Assembly: GCA_964437505.1 (NCBI GenBank)
Contig: CAYTGU010000027.1
Span: 1-9,025, forward strand
Reading direction: 5' to 3'
Source of the DNA: JAHJDO01 sp964437505
GTDB lineage: Bacteria > JAHJDO01
DNA length: 9,025 bases
Below are positions 1 through 7,013 of the stretch, piece after piece. The notes under the pieces were generated by a model, which was given only the letters and a program-made list of their open reading frames with translations, was not told where the DNA came from and searched no databases. Each line of letters opens with the position of its first letter. The stretch's first letter is position 1. Position numbers and translations under genes: made by a program.

Positions 1-41
1 CCCTCTTTAGCCAGCTTGATGTCTTTTATATCATATTTCAA
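1..41 (-). CDS. ahcY: Adenosylhomocysteinase, N-terminal fragment (cut by window edge)
   Basis: Only the first 13 codons are inside the window; the gene continues past the left edge. They translate from a TTG start as MKYDIKDIKLAKEG-like sequence, which resembles the usual N-terminus of S-adenosylhomocysteine hydrolases (a 'KDI.LA..G' segment before the substrate-binding domain). The family hydrolyses S-adenosylhomocysteine to adenosine and homocysteine in the cytoplasm, which completes the SAM cycle. The TTG is preferred because a GGGGG ribosome-binding site (50-54) lies 8 nt upstream. The nearby ATG, which overlaps the GGGGGATG, reaches a stop after three codons. It follows metK by 33 nt on the same strand, so SAM synthesis and recycling appear co-transcribed. 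Identity rests on a short peptide plus that neighbour. Confidence 0.72.
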   Translation of the reverse strand, partial: MKYDIKDIKLAKE

Positions 42-74
42 AATAACATCCCCCTATAGTAAATTTTAAAATTA

Positions 75-1232
75 TTACAGTCCGGCTTTTTTTCTAAGAA
101 AATCTGCTTTGTCTGTCTTTTCCCATGTAAAGGTGCTTTCCTCTCTGCCAAAATGACCATAGCAGGCAGTCTTTTTATAGATTGGCCTGCGAAGTTTTAG
201 ATGATTAATTATTCCCTTTGGAGTCATATCAAAATTATCAATAAGAAGTTTTTTGATTTTGTCTTTGGCTATCTTGCCTTTATTGAATGTATTTAGCATA
301 ACTGAAACTGGTTCTGGTACTCCAATTGCGTATGCTAGCTGAATCTCGCATTCAGATGTTAAACCGGCTGCCACTACATTCTTTGCAAGATAGCGCGCAA
401 AATATGATGCAGATCGATCAACTTTGGTGCAATCCTTTCCGGAAAAGCATCCTCCGCCATGGCTGCCTACACCGCCGTATGTATCAACTATGATCTTTCT
501 CCCTGTCAAACCAGTATCTCCATGCGGCCCGCCTATCTCAAATCTACCTGTTGGATTTATGAAAATCTTGGTTTTGCTATCCATTAGATTAGAAGGAATA
601 ACAGCCCTTATCACATGTTCCTTTATATCATCCTTTAAGATGTTCATATCAATATCGCCATCATGCTGTGTTGATATTACTATTGCTTCTATACGGCATG
701 GTTTCCCATCTACATATTCAGCTGTTACCTGCGACTTTCCATCAGGCCTTAAGTAATCTAATACTTTTTCTTTTCTTATTTTAGCCAGTCTTCTGCAAAG
801 TTTATGAGCAAGCATGATCGGTAAAGGCATGAGTTCCTTTGTCTCCTCAGTCGCATAACCAAACATCATACCCTGGTCTCCTGCACCGCCCGGATCAACA
901 CCAAGAGCAATGTCCGGAGACTGGGACTGTATGGCAGTAAGAACACCACATGTTTCGTAATCAAATCCATAAGAAGCGTTAGTGTAGCCAATCTCTCTAA
1001 TGGTTTTTCTTACAATCGTTGGGATATCCACATAACATGAAGTTGTGATTTCTCCAGCAACGTATGCAATACCTGTGGTTACAAGTGTCTCACATGCAAC
1101 TCTTCCATTTGGGTCGCTCTCCATAATAACATCTAAAATACTGTCAGATATTTGATCCGCCATCTTATCAGGATGTCCTTCAGTTACAGACTCTGATGTA
1201 AATAAATACTTGTTGTTATTCTTTGTTACCAT
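75..1232 (-). CDS. metK: S-adenosylmethionine synthetase
   Basis: The 385-residue protein has the normal length for MetK, which makes SAM from ATP and methionine in the cytoplasm. Visible hallmarks are GHPDK at residues 19-23 with the catalytic His20, the ATP-binding GAGDQG at 116-121, the GRFxIGGPxGDTGLTGRK region around 229-246, and the P-loop-like GGGCFSGKD at 259-267 followed by TKVDRSASY. Two cysteines (Cys262, Cys268) stand where most family members have Ala and Pro, a mild oddity. The ATG start is supported by AGAGGAG (1240-1246) 7 nt upstream and by the standard spacing from the N-terminus to the SESVTEGHPDK motif. It begins 17 nt after the SIS isomerase gene and is followed by ahcY, so it looks like the distal part of the long PTS/carbon operon. 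Confidence 0.97.
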   Translation of the reverse strand: MVTKNNNKYLFTSESVTEGHPDKMADQISDSILDVIMESDPNGRVACETLVTTGIAYVAGEITTSCYVDIPTIVRKTIREIGYTNASYGFDYETCGVLTAIQSQSPDIALGVDPGGAGDQGMMFGYATEETKELMPLPIMLAHKLCRRLAKIRKEKVLDYLRPDGKSQVTAEYVDGKPCRIEAIVISTQHDGDIDMNILKDDIKEHVIRAVIPSNLMDSKTKIFINPTGRFEIGGPHGDTGLTGRKIIVDTYGGVGSHGGGCFSGKDCTKVDRSASYFARYLAKNVVAAGLTSECEIQLAYAIGVPEPVSVMLNTFNKGKIAKDKIKKLLIDNFDMTPKGIINHLKLRRPIYKKTACYGHFGREESTFTWEKTDKADFLRKKAGL

Positions 1233-1249
1233 CTAATTTCTCCTCTTTG

Positions 1250-2308
1250 TTATTCAACTAGTTTTTTCTTTAATATCTCTATCCTCTCAACAGGTGTCGG
1301 ATCAACTCCATACAATATTGCAAGATAAAAACTTGCGAAATCTCCAAGATAAATGAGTGAAAACATTCTGGCTAGCACAGAACTACCCTCTGTCCAGACT
1401 TCAGTAATTTCGCTTGGCTTGTCTTTTATGATTGAACTTGTTATAGCAATACGCTTTGAATTCCTTTCAAAATCGTCTTTATCTCTGAGTATTACGACTG
1501 ACATACTCCTTGTTAAATTATCTAGCCCTTCCCAGCCAACTATTTCATTATGATCCAACTCAGGAAAAACATTATTGTATGCCAGAATCTTACTGTTTTC
1601 ATTCAACTGTGTCTTCCATCTTAAAGCTACCGGCCCAAGACAGCCGTCTACAGAATAGATTAGTGGTAACTTATTGTACAATGTCTTTGCAAGTTTTTTT
1701 GCCGGATTTGAATCAGAGGATTCATTTCCCCACACAGTTTTAAGCCTCTTTAAAATACTCATAGTTTCATTTATGTCTTCCATCTTTGAAGTAGTAAGTC
1801 CTAGATTTTGCATAACTATTAATACAGGTAGAAACATGTATCCTAACGCACTTCTCGGAGGCTGACCACCGGGTATTTTTATAAGTGGGAAACTGTCTGA
1901 TTCTACATTCTCAGCTAGTTTCCCCCCACTTGTTACACAAATTATTCTACAGCCACGTTTTTTCGCATCGTTGTAAGACGAAAGTGTCTCTTCCGTATTA
2001 CCTGAATAGCTTGTAGCAAATACAAGAGTTTTTTTATCTGCAAAATTAGGCAGATGATAATTACGATTAACAAATATTGGAACTTTTATCTCATTTATAA
2101 GAAGCTTTGATAAAATATCTCCTCCAATTGCTGAACCACCCATACCTATGACTATAACTTTCTCAACCTGTGAATATTCACGAGGAATATCACAAGACTG
2201 GGCAGCAGAAACAGCCTCCTCGCACTGAGTGTCAAAGTTCAGTATCAAATCAAACATATTAGACACATCTATTTTCTTTATTGACTCTAAGTTATCCAAA
2301 ACATCCAT
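1250..2308 (-). CDS. Bifunctional phosphoglucose/phosphomannose isomerase (SIS family)
   Basis: The 352-residue protein carries a sugar isomerase (SIS) fold. It shows GMGGSAIGGD at residues 55-64, SYSGNTEET near 100-108 (sugar-phosphate binding), PPRSALGY around 150-157, and the PELDHNEIVGW segment near 249-259 that typifies the PGI/PMI branch rather than classical Pgi. This branch interconverts fructose-6-phosphate with glucose-6-phosphate and with mannose-6-phosphate, feeding glycolysis and nucleotide-sugar synthesis. Length and motif order match the family. The ATG start has an AGGAGG site (2317-2322) 8 nt upstream. It lies 31 nt after ptsP and 17 nt before metK. Substrate range cannot be read from sequence alone, so the phosphomannose activity is inferred from family membership. 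Confidence 0.9.
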   Translation of the reverse strand: MDVLDNLESIKKIDVSNMFDLILNFDTQCEEAVSAAQSCDIPREYSQVEKVIVIGMGGSAIGGDILSKLLINEIKVPIFVNRNYHLPNFADKKTLVFATSYSGNTEETLSSYNDAKKRGCRIICVTSGGKLAENVESDSFPLIKIPGGQPPRSALGYMFLPVLIVMQNLGLTTSKMEDINETMSILKRLKTVWGNESSDSNPAKKLAKTLYNKLPLIYSVDGCLGPVALRWKTQLNENSKILAYNNVFPELDHNEIVGWEGLDNLTRSMSVVILRDKDDFERNSKRIAITSSIIKDKPSEITEVWTEGSSVLARMFSLIYLGDFASFYLAILYGVDPTPVERIEILKKKLVE

Positions 2309-2339
2309 AAGCTTTTCCTCCTACATTATGAATTAAAAA

Positions 2340-4088
2340 TTAACCATACACCTCAATTTCTGTCCTTGAAATAATCTTTTTAATCTTAGATTTTAGATAC
2401 CTGTCTGCTTCATTACCTGTTGATAATTTAAGTACATGTTTGGCAATTTTTTTTGCATCATCAGTGTTCACATGACGAATAAGCTTTTTAATCTCAGGAA
2501 TTATTACAGAGGCCATACTGAAGCGAAATAATCCCAATCCAAGTAAAGCCAATACAGATGCTGGAGCTCCTGCCATCTCTCCGCATATACTGACAGGAAT
2601 ATCAGCCTTATTTGCAGCATCTATAATCATTTTGATCAAACGATAAACTGCCGGATGATTAGGTCTATAGAGATAGGAGATTTTCTCGTTAATTCGGTCT
2701 ATTGCAAAGGAATACTGAATTAAGTCATTAGTCCCTATACTAAAGAAATCTACTTCTTTTGCCAATATATCAGCTATCAAGGCTGCAGAAGGCACTTCTA
2801 TCATAGCACCCACTTTAAGATTTTTGTCATAAGGAATGTTTTCTCTATCCAGTTCTTTTTTCACAGTCTCAACAAATGCTTTTGCCTCTCTTAGTTCTGA
2901 CAATCCTGATATCATAGGGAACATCATTGATACGTTACCATAGTGACTCGCTCTTAGAATAGCCCGTAACTGAGTTCTAAATATGTCCGGTCGTTCCAGA
3001 CAAAATCTAATAGCTCTCCATCCTAAAAACGGATTCATTTCTTTTGGCATTTCTAGTTCTGATATAAACTTATCTCCTCCCAGATCAAGAGTTCTTATAA
3101 CAACATTCTGCGGATTAATTTTTTGAGCAACAAATCTATAAGCGCTAAACTGTTCTTCTTCACTGGGAATACTATCTCTATTTAAATAGAGAAATTCTGT
3201 TCTATAAAGCCCTATTCCATTTGCTCCATGTGCTATTATTGAATGGACTTCGTCTTGCGACTCTATATTTGCTGCTAGTAGAATCTTCTGCCCATCAAGC
3301 GTGTCTGCACGTACATGTCTGAGTCTTGATAGATTTCTTTCTAATGACTTGATTTCTGCCCGCCTCTTCAAATATTTCTCAAGAATAGATGAAGAAGGAT
3401 TTATAATTACTGCTCCTTTAACACCATCTATAATAATAGTGTCCCCTGGAAGCACCTTTTGGGTAATATTCTTTACACCTACAACAGCTGGAATTTCTAA
3501 TGTTCTTGCCACGATTGCTGTGTGTGAGGTCCTTCCTCCTATCTCAGTTGCAAATCCTATAACTTTATTCTTATTCATTTGCGCAGTGTCTGATGGAGAA
3601 AGATCATGGCTTATAAGCACAACTTTTTCTTTTAAATTGGACAAATCCATATGCTTTCTGGCTAAAAGATTTTTGAGAACACGTCTGCCAACATCGTTTA
3701 TATCAGCTGTGCGTTCCTTTATGTATTCATCATCAATAACGAAAAATTTTTTAATTATTTTCTCTAGAATCTTCGAAAATACAAACTCTACGTTAAACTG
3801 CTCGTTTCTTATTCTTTCTATAGTTTCTTCTATTAATGATGAATCCTCTAACATTAATAAATGCGCATCAAAGATAGCAGCGTGTGTTTTTCCCACCTTA
3901 TCAATAAATTTTTTCTGAATCTCTATAAGCTCTCTTTTAGTTTTGCTAATCGCCCTTGTAAAGCGAATTATCTCCCCTACTATTCTATCTTTTGAAATCT
4001 TATACTTGGGAACAGCAGATATTCGACTATCCAACAATAGAACTTTACCAATCACTATGCCGGGCGATACAGGAATTCCATTTAGCAA
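2340..4088 (-). CDS. ptsP: PTS enzyme I (phosphoenolpyruvate-protein phosphotransferase)
   Basis: The 582-residue protein is a full-length classical enzyme I. Enzyme I autophosphorylates with PEP and passes the phosphate to HPr. It opens with the family signature GIPVSPGIVIGK (residues 4-15), followed by a helical HPr-binding domain. The phosphohistidine motif GGRTSHTAIVAR has its active His at residue 189. The C-terminal PEP-binding barrel shows GIGLYRTEFLYL and the GTNDLIQYSFAIDR and SICGEMAG motifs, with the catalytic Cys near residue 500. No GAF domain is present, so it resembles the PtsI architecture more than PtsP-Ntr; the symbol could equally be ptsI. Translation starts at TTG, 9 nt after an AGGAG that lies inside the last codons of ptsH. 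Only 6 nt separate the two genes, which suggests coupled expression. Confidence 0.96.
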   Translation of the reverse strand: MLNGIPVSPGIVIGKVLLLDSRISAVPKYKISKDRIVGEIIRFTRAISKTKRELIEIQKKFIDKVGKTHAAIFDAHLLMLEDSSLIEETIERIRNEQFNVEFVFSKILEKIIKKFFVIDDEYIKERTADINDVGRRVLKNLLARKHMDLSNLKEKVVLISHDLSPSDTAQMNKNKVIGFATEIGGRTSHTAIVARTLEIPAVVGVKNITQKVLPGDTIIIDGVKGAVIINPSSSILEKYLKRRAEIKSLERNLSRLRHVRADTLDGQKILLAANIESQDEVHSIIAHGANGIGLYRTEFLYLNRDSIPSEEEQFSAYRFVAQKINPQNVVIRTLDLGGDKFISELEMPKEMNPFLGWRAIRFCLERPDIFRTQLRAILRASHYGNVSMMFPMISGLSELREAKAFVETVKKELDRENIPYDKNLKVGAMIEVPSAALIADILAKEVDFFSIGTNDLIQYSFAIDRINEKISYLYRPNHPAVYRLIKMIIDAANKADIPVSICGEMAGAPASVLALLGLGLFRFSMASVIIPEIKKLIRHVNTDDAKKIAKHVLKLSTGNEADRYLKSKIKKIISRTEIEVYG

Positions 4089-4094
4089 TGCAGT

Positions 4095-4376
4095 TTACTC
4101 CTCCCCAAATTTATCTTTGAGTAATTTTTCTAAAGCATTTACAGCTTTCTCAGCATCATTTCCATCCGCTGTTATAGTTATTTTCTGCCCTTTGCCAGCA
4201 GCCAGCGTCATTATTCCCATGATACTCTTCCCATTTACTTTCTGGTCTTTTTTCTCTACAAAAATCTCTGATTGAAACTTATTAGCAAGTTGAACAAACA
4301 AAGCTGCTGGTCTTGCATGCAGACCAAGCGTATTCTTTATAACAACTATTCTTTTTATATCAGTCTTTTTTATCAT
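4095..4376 (-). CDS. ptsH: Phosphocarrier protein HPr
   Basis: The 93-residue protein is a complete HPr. The phosphate-accepting histidine is His20 in NTLGLHARPAA. The regulatory serine is Ser51 in KVNGKSIMGIM, equivalent to Ser46 of Firmicutes HPr. His20 receives phosphate from enzyme I, and Ser51 is the expected target of the HPr kinase encoded two genes upstream. Keeping both sites implies that HPr serves as a signalling node as well as a carrier. The ATG lies inside the end of tpiA: the reading frames overlap by 17 nt, and I see no strong Shine-Dalgarno sequence upstream. Translation probably depends on coupling to tpiA. ptsP follows after 6 nt. Confidence 0.97.
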   Translation of the reverse strand: MIKKTDIKRIVVIKNTLGLHARPAALFVQLANKFQSEIFVEKKDQKVNGKSIMGIMTLAAGKGQKITITADGNDAEKAVNALEKLLKDKFGEE

Positions 4377-5121
4377 AATTGACTATTCTTATAAATGATT
4401 CTGCGGACAGGCTAGCTCCACCTACTAAAGCTCCATCTATGTCAGATTCTTTCATCAAAGCACTTATATTATCTGGTGTTACACTGCCACCATATTGTAT
4501 TCTCATTTTTTCGCCAGTTTTAGCATCAAATATCTCTGATATAATATTTCTTATAATCTTGTGAACTTTATTCGCATCAGCTGGTGTAGCGGTTTCCCCT
4601 GTTCCGATAGCCCAAATCGGCTCATATGCAATAGCCACTTGACTCATTTGCTCCTCATCTATGCCAGCTAAACCCTCTCTAATTTCTGTTTTTACGATAT
4701 CAATAGTTTGATTGTCTTGGTATTCTAAGAGGGTTTCACCAACGCACAAAATTGGACGCAACTGGTATTTTAAGGCCAACTTTATCTTAGCATTAATTAA
4801 TTTATTATCTTCCTTAAAATATTCTCTCCTTTCAGAATGTCCTATTATAACATACCTGCAACCTAGTTCCTTTAACATTAGAGGCGATATTTCTCCTGTA
4901 TATGCGCCATTCTCCTGCATATACATATTCTGAGCACCTAACTTTGTGCTGCTTCCTTCCAGTATTTTACTAACTTCACTTAAAGCAACGAAAGCAGGAC
5001 ATATAACAACTTCAACATCTTGCACATCCCTTAATGCTGACTTTAAGTTATTTGCAAAATCTATTGCTTCGCTCGCAGTTTTATTCATTTTCCAATTCCC
5101 AGCTATTAATGGCTTACGCAT
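4360..5121 (-). CDS. tpiA: Triosephosphate isomerase
   Basis: The 253-residue protein interconverts dihydroxyacetone phosphate and glyceraldehyde-3-phosphate in glycolysis and gluconeogenesis. All catalytic landmarks are visible: the N-terminal AGNWKMNK with Asn9 and Lys11, the electrophilic His95 in IIGHSERRE, the general base Glu167 in AYEPIWAIGTG with the flexible loop after it, and the phosphate-binding YGGSV and GGASL segments near the C-terminus. Length is normal for a single-domain TIM barrel. The ATG has AAAGGA (5130-5135) 8 nt upstream. Its placement between hprK and ptsH is unusual, because tpiA more often sits with gap and pgk. Here it splits the PTS genes and its 3' end overlaps ptsH. 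Confidence 0.98.
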   Translation of the reverse strand: MRKPLIAGNWKMNKTASEAIDFANNLKSALRDVQDVEVVICPAFVALSEVSKILEGSSTKLGAQNMYMQENGAYTGEISPLMLKELGCRYVIIGHSERREYFKEDNKLINAKIKLALKYQLRPILCVGETLLEYQDNQTIDIVKTEIREGLAGIDEEQMSQVAIAYEPIWAIGTGETATPADANKVHKIIRNIISEIFDAKTGEKMRIQYGGSVTPDNISALMKESDIDGALVGGASLSAESFIRIVNYDKKD

Positions 5122-5144
5122 ATATCTTTTCCTTTATTAATTCA

Positions 5145-5669
5145 CTATTTATTTTTTGACATATCAATTAATTTTTCATCCAGTTCTCTTGCTGTAAAAG
5201 CACCCATTCTTCTTAATCTGTGGTTTCTCGTAGCAACTTCAATAATTGTTGCAATGTTACGTCCAGGTCTTACGGGAATAATTACCATTGGAATGTCTAT
5301 TCCTAATATACAGTGTGTTTTTTCTTCCAGCCCTAATCTTTCGTATTCCTTACTGCTATCCCAGTGTTCAAGCTTTGCCACTAATTCTATCCTTTTACGA
5401 TTCCTTATGCTTCCTACTCCAAAGATAGCGCAAACGTCTATAATGCCCAGACCTCTGATCTCCATCTTATGTTTAGTGAGTTCAGACCCGGAGCCCATCA
5501 GAAATTTCTCTGCGACTAATTTAATATTAACAACGTCATCTGTAATCAACCGATGTCCTCTTGTAATTAAGTCAAGGGCTGTTTCACTTTTCCCCACTCC
5601 ACTTTTACCTGTAATCAACACGCCGGATCCATGCACGTCCAGTAAAACTCCATGTATCGTTGTTTTCAT
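5145..5669 (-). CDS. hprK: HPr kinase/phosphorylase, catalytic domain only (short form)
   Basis: The protein of about 174 residues matches only the C-terminal catalytic domain of HprK, which in Firmicutes is about 310 residues with an N-terminal regulatory domain. It begins directly at TTIHGVLLDV and shows the Walker A GKSGVGKS at residues 21-28, RGHRLITDD at 37-45, and the HprK signature EIRGLGIIDV followed by a conserved C-terminal region ending in RRMGAFTARELDEK. The His in TIHGV and the paired Asp residues expected for catalysis are present. HprK phosphorylates HPr on serine and reverses it by phosphorolysis. I chose the ATG at 5669 because AGGAG (5677-5681) is 7 nt upstream; the adjacent ATG at 5672 is possible. 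An upstream in-frame ATG at 5705 would overlap ptsN by 26 nt and adds only basic residues. Similar short forms are known in Alphaproteobacteria. Confidence 0.93.
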   Translation of the reverse strand: MKTTIHGVLLDVHGSGVLITGKSGVGKSETALDLITRGHRLITDDVVNIKLVAEKFLMGSGSELTKHKMEIRGLGIIDVCAIFGVGSIRNRKRIELVAKLEHWDSSKEYERLGLEEKTHCILGIDIPMVIIPVRPGRNIATIIEVATRNHRLRRMGAFTARELDEKLIDMSKNK

Positions 5670-5679
5670 CATTGATCTC

Positions 5680-6153
5680 CTAAAGAGCTTCTTCCTCTGT
5701 TGCAATTAGACTCATTATATCTTCCGAAGATTTAGCATTCATTAAAACATGTCTAAAAGTTTTATTCTTAAAAATTCGTGATATTCTGGCCAGCGCTCTT
5801 AAATGCGGAGCTTCAGAGCTAGGAGGCGCAATTAAAAGAGAGAATATCCTTGTCTTTTCCCCGTCAATAGCATTAAAATCAATTCCCTTACGAGAAATAC
5901 CAATAGCAATAGTTATGTTTTTTACTAAATCAGACTTCCCATGGGGGATAGCCACTCCATTCCCAATGCCTGTACTGCCAAGTTTCTCTCTCTTATATAG
6001 AATGTTAAATAATTTTTCTCTATTTCCATTATCATTTTTAATCTCTCTGGATCCTAGTAGAATATCAACTAGTTCATAAAGCATAGCTGTTTTATCATTT
6101 GATTTTAAATCCATACAGATAGCACCTTTGTTAATAAAATCAATTAGTCTCAT
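5680..6153 (-). CDS. ptsN: PTS EIIA domain protein, PtsN/fructose-type
   Basis: The 157-residue protein is a single EIIA domain of the fructose/nitrogen-regulatory (PTS_EIIA type 2) class. The phosphorylatable histidine is His71 in GNGVAIPHGKSD. The downstream ISLLIAPP-like strand and HLRALARISRIFK segment are typical of PtsN, which takes phosphate from HPr and acts as a regulator rather than a transporter subunit. No EIIB or EIIC domain is fused or adjacent. The ATG at 6153 is preceded by only a weak AAGG 8-9 nt upstream. It starts 16 nt after the hibernation factor gene, and its stop codon overlaps the hprK ribosome-binding site. The raiA-ptsN-hprK order resembles the rpoN-region arrangement of proteobacteria without rpoN, which is not in this window. 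Confidence 0.93.
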   Translation of the reverse strand: MRLIDFINKGAICMDLKSNDKTAMLYELVDILLGSREIKNDNGNREKLFNILYKREKLGSTGIGNGVAIPHGKSDLVKNITIAIGISRKGIDFNAIDGEKTRIFSLLIAPPSSEAPHLRALARISRIFKNKTFRHVLMNAKSSEDIMSLIATEEEAL

Positions 6154-6169
6154 ATTTTATGCCTTTTTA

Positions 6170-6526
6170 TCAGGAAATACTCCTGTCTTTTTCTTGCTTA
6201 GGTGTATGAGTTACAATTTTATCCTTATACCTTCTGATTTGGTTTTCGACTTTAGAGAGCGCTTTATCAAATGCTGTATGAATATCTGTATGCTCTGCTC
6301 TGCCCGGCATTGTTATTCCATTAGTTAATGCATTAATTTCTATAACATGTCTATATTTCTCTTCACTCACAATAATATGTATGTCAGATATATGGGAGAA
6401 GTATTTTGTTAATTTTGAAGTTTTTTGTTGGATATAAGCCCTAAGTCTAGGTGTTAATTCTATTTGTTTACTTGTTATAGTAACATGTAATTTATCATGT
6501 ATTTTAAAAACTTTGTGGTCTGCCAT
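6170..6526 (-). CDS. raiA: Short ribosome hibernation promoting factor (HPF/RaiA family)
   Basis: The 118-residue protein fits the short HPF/YfiA class. It has a single beta-alpha-beta-beta-beta-alpha domain that binds the decoding region of the 30S subunit and stabilises inactive ribosomes. The family pattern is visible as VTITSKQIELTPRLRAYIQQKTSKLTKYF, then a strand with HIIVSEEKYRHVIEI, and a final helix with DIHTAFDKALSKVENQIRRYK. The C-terminal dimerisation domain of long HPF is absent, and the protein ends in a short charged tail. The ATG has GGAGG (6531-6535) only 4 nt upstream, slightly close, but no later start would keep the first strand. It begins 30 nt after the tRNA-Ala gene with no terminator between, so the two may share a transcript. 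Confidence 0.93.
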   Translation of the reverse strand: MADHKVFKIHDKLHVTITSKQIELTPRLRAYIQQKTSKLTKYFSHISDIHIIVSEEKYRHVIEINALTNGITMPGRAEHTDIHTAFDKALSKVENQIRRYKDKIVTHTPKQEKDRSIS

Positions 6527-6556
6527 ATATCCTCCAATAAAGTTATGATAAGTTTG

Positions 6557-6629
<73 letters not shown>

Positions 6630-6659
6630 TATGATATCACAGATTTTAGTTAACAGGAG

Positions 6660-6688
6660 ATTGTATCATTGCCTCACATAAAAATCTA
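6660..6688 (-). promoter_or_regulatory. Candidate promoter for tRNA-Ala and the PTS/carbon operon
   Basis: An extended -10 of the form TGA-TACAAT (5 of 6 matches, TG motif present) occupies 6660-6668 on the minus strand. A weak -35 candidate, TAGATT, lies 17 nt upstream at 6683-6688. Transcription would begin about 24 nt before the tRNA. The -35 side overlaps an inverted repeat, so regulation by a DNA-binding protein is possible. This is a motif match only. Confidence 0.4.
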
Positions 6689-6709
6689 CACAAAAATTTA
6701 GATTATGTG
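6675..6709. repeat. Bulged inverted repeat upstream of tRNA-Ala
   Basis: The arms CACATAA-AAA-TCTA and TAGA-TTATGTG are complementary over 11 bp, interrupted by a 3-nt bulge and separated by a 10-nt A-rich loop. No T-run follows on either strand, so it is not a clear terminator. It overlaps the -35 side of the candidate tRNA promoter and could be an operator or a leftover RNA structure. Confidence 0.45.
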
Positions 6710-6733
6710 GAAATGAGCAGGTACGTCATAATG

Positions 6734-6770
6734 GGAACTATAAATTCAGGGGAAACTACGTAAATTCAGG
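6734..6770. repeat. Imperfect tandem repeat, about 17-20 bp unit
   Basis: The 10-mer TAAATTCAGG occurs at 6741-6750 and again at 6761-6770. Each copy is preceded by a GGAA(A)CTA block, so two units of about 17 and 20 bp lie side by side. The repeat is in the non-coding gap between the HTH gene and tRNA-Ala. Its role is unknown. Confidence 0.55.
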
Positions 6771-6788
6771 ATTCTTTGGGAAATCCTG
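6767..6788 (-). terminator. Weak hairpin after the kinase-HTH unit
   Basis: A perfect 7-bp inverted repeat, CAGGATT/AATCCTG, with an 8-nt loop lies 24 nt beyond the end of the HTH gene. Only AATTT follows on the minus strand, so it is a poor intrinsic terminator at best, though its position is right for ending the kinase-HTH transcript. Confidence 0.35.
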
Positions 6789-6812
6789 CAAAAGATTAAT
6801 TTTACCAGGGAT

Positions 6813-7013
6813 TTATTTATATTCTGACGTATCAACTTTTCTCTCTGGCTCAATCATGGCCACAAGTTTCTCCACATCCTTATATCTAAAAACAATCTCA
6901 TTATCTAAGCGATATGCTTTAATCTTTCCTTCTTTGATGAGTTTTAGCATCTCTTCTCTACCGAGCTTTAACGTCTGCTGAACCTCTTTTCTTGTTAAGT
7001 ATTCTCTTATCAT
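6813..7013 (-). CDS. Small excisionase/MerR-type helix-turn-helix DNA-binding protein
   Basis: The 66-residue protein looks like a stand-alone HTH_17/excisionase-family DNA-binding domain. YLTRKEVQQTLKLGREEMLKLIKEGKIKAYRL follows the usual pattern: helix one with 'LT..E....L', a recognition helix, a short wing with 'G.I.AYR', then FRYKDVEKLV, which matches the closing 'rf...dle.fl' segment. A hydrophilic tail follows. The ATG begins immediately after the kinase stop codon with no intervening base and without a clear Shine-Dalgarno sequence. Translation is therefore probably by termination-reinitiation, keeping kinase and HTH protein in fixed ratio. There is no integrase or phage gene nearby, so a true excisionase role is unlikely. 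A transcription regulator working with the kinase is the simplest inference. The DNA target is unknown. Confidence 0.82.
   Translation of the reverse strand: MIREYLTRKEVQQTLKLGREEMLKLIKEGKIKAYRLDNEIVFRYKDVEKLVAMIEPERKVDTSEYK

Noticed and set aside
3301..3918. 205-codon plus-strand open frame
   Set aside because: It is antisense to ptsP, whose motifs are intact across the same interval; a shadow frame caused by codon bias.
5670..5705. Upstream ATG for hprK giving 12 extra residues
   Set aside because: It would overlap ptsN by 26 nt and lacks the well-placed AGGAG that serves the ATG at 5669. The extra residues do not resemble the missing HprK N-terminal domain.
5254..5709. 151-codon plus-strand open frame
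   Set aside because: It is antisense to hprK, including the Walker A region, with no motif of its own.
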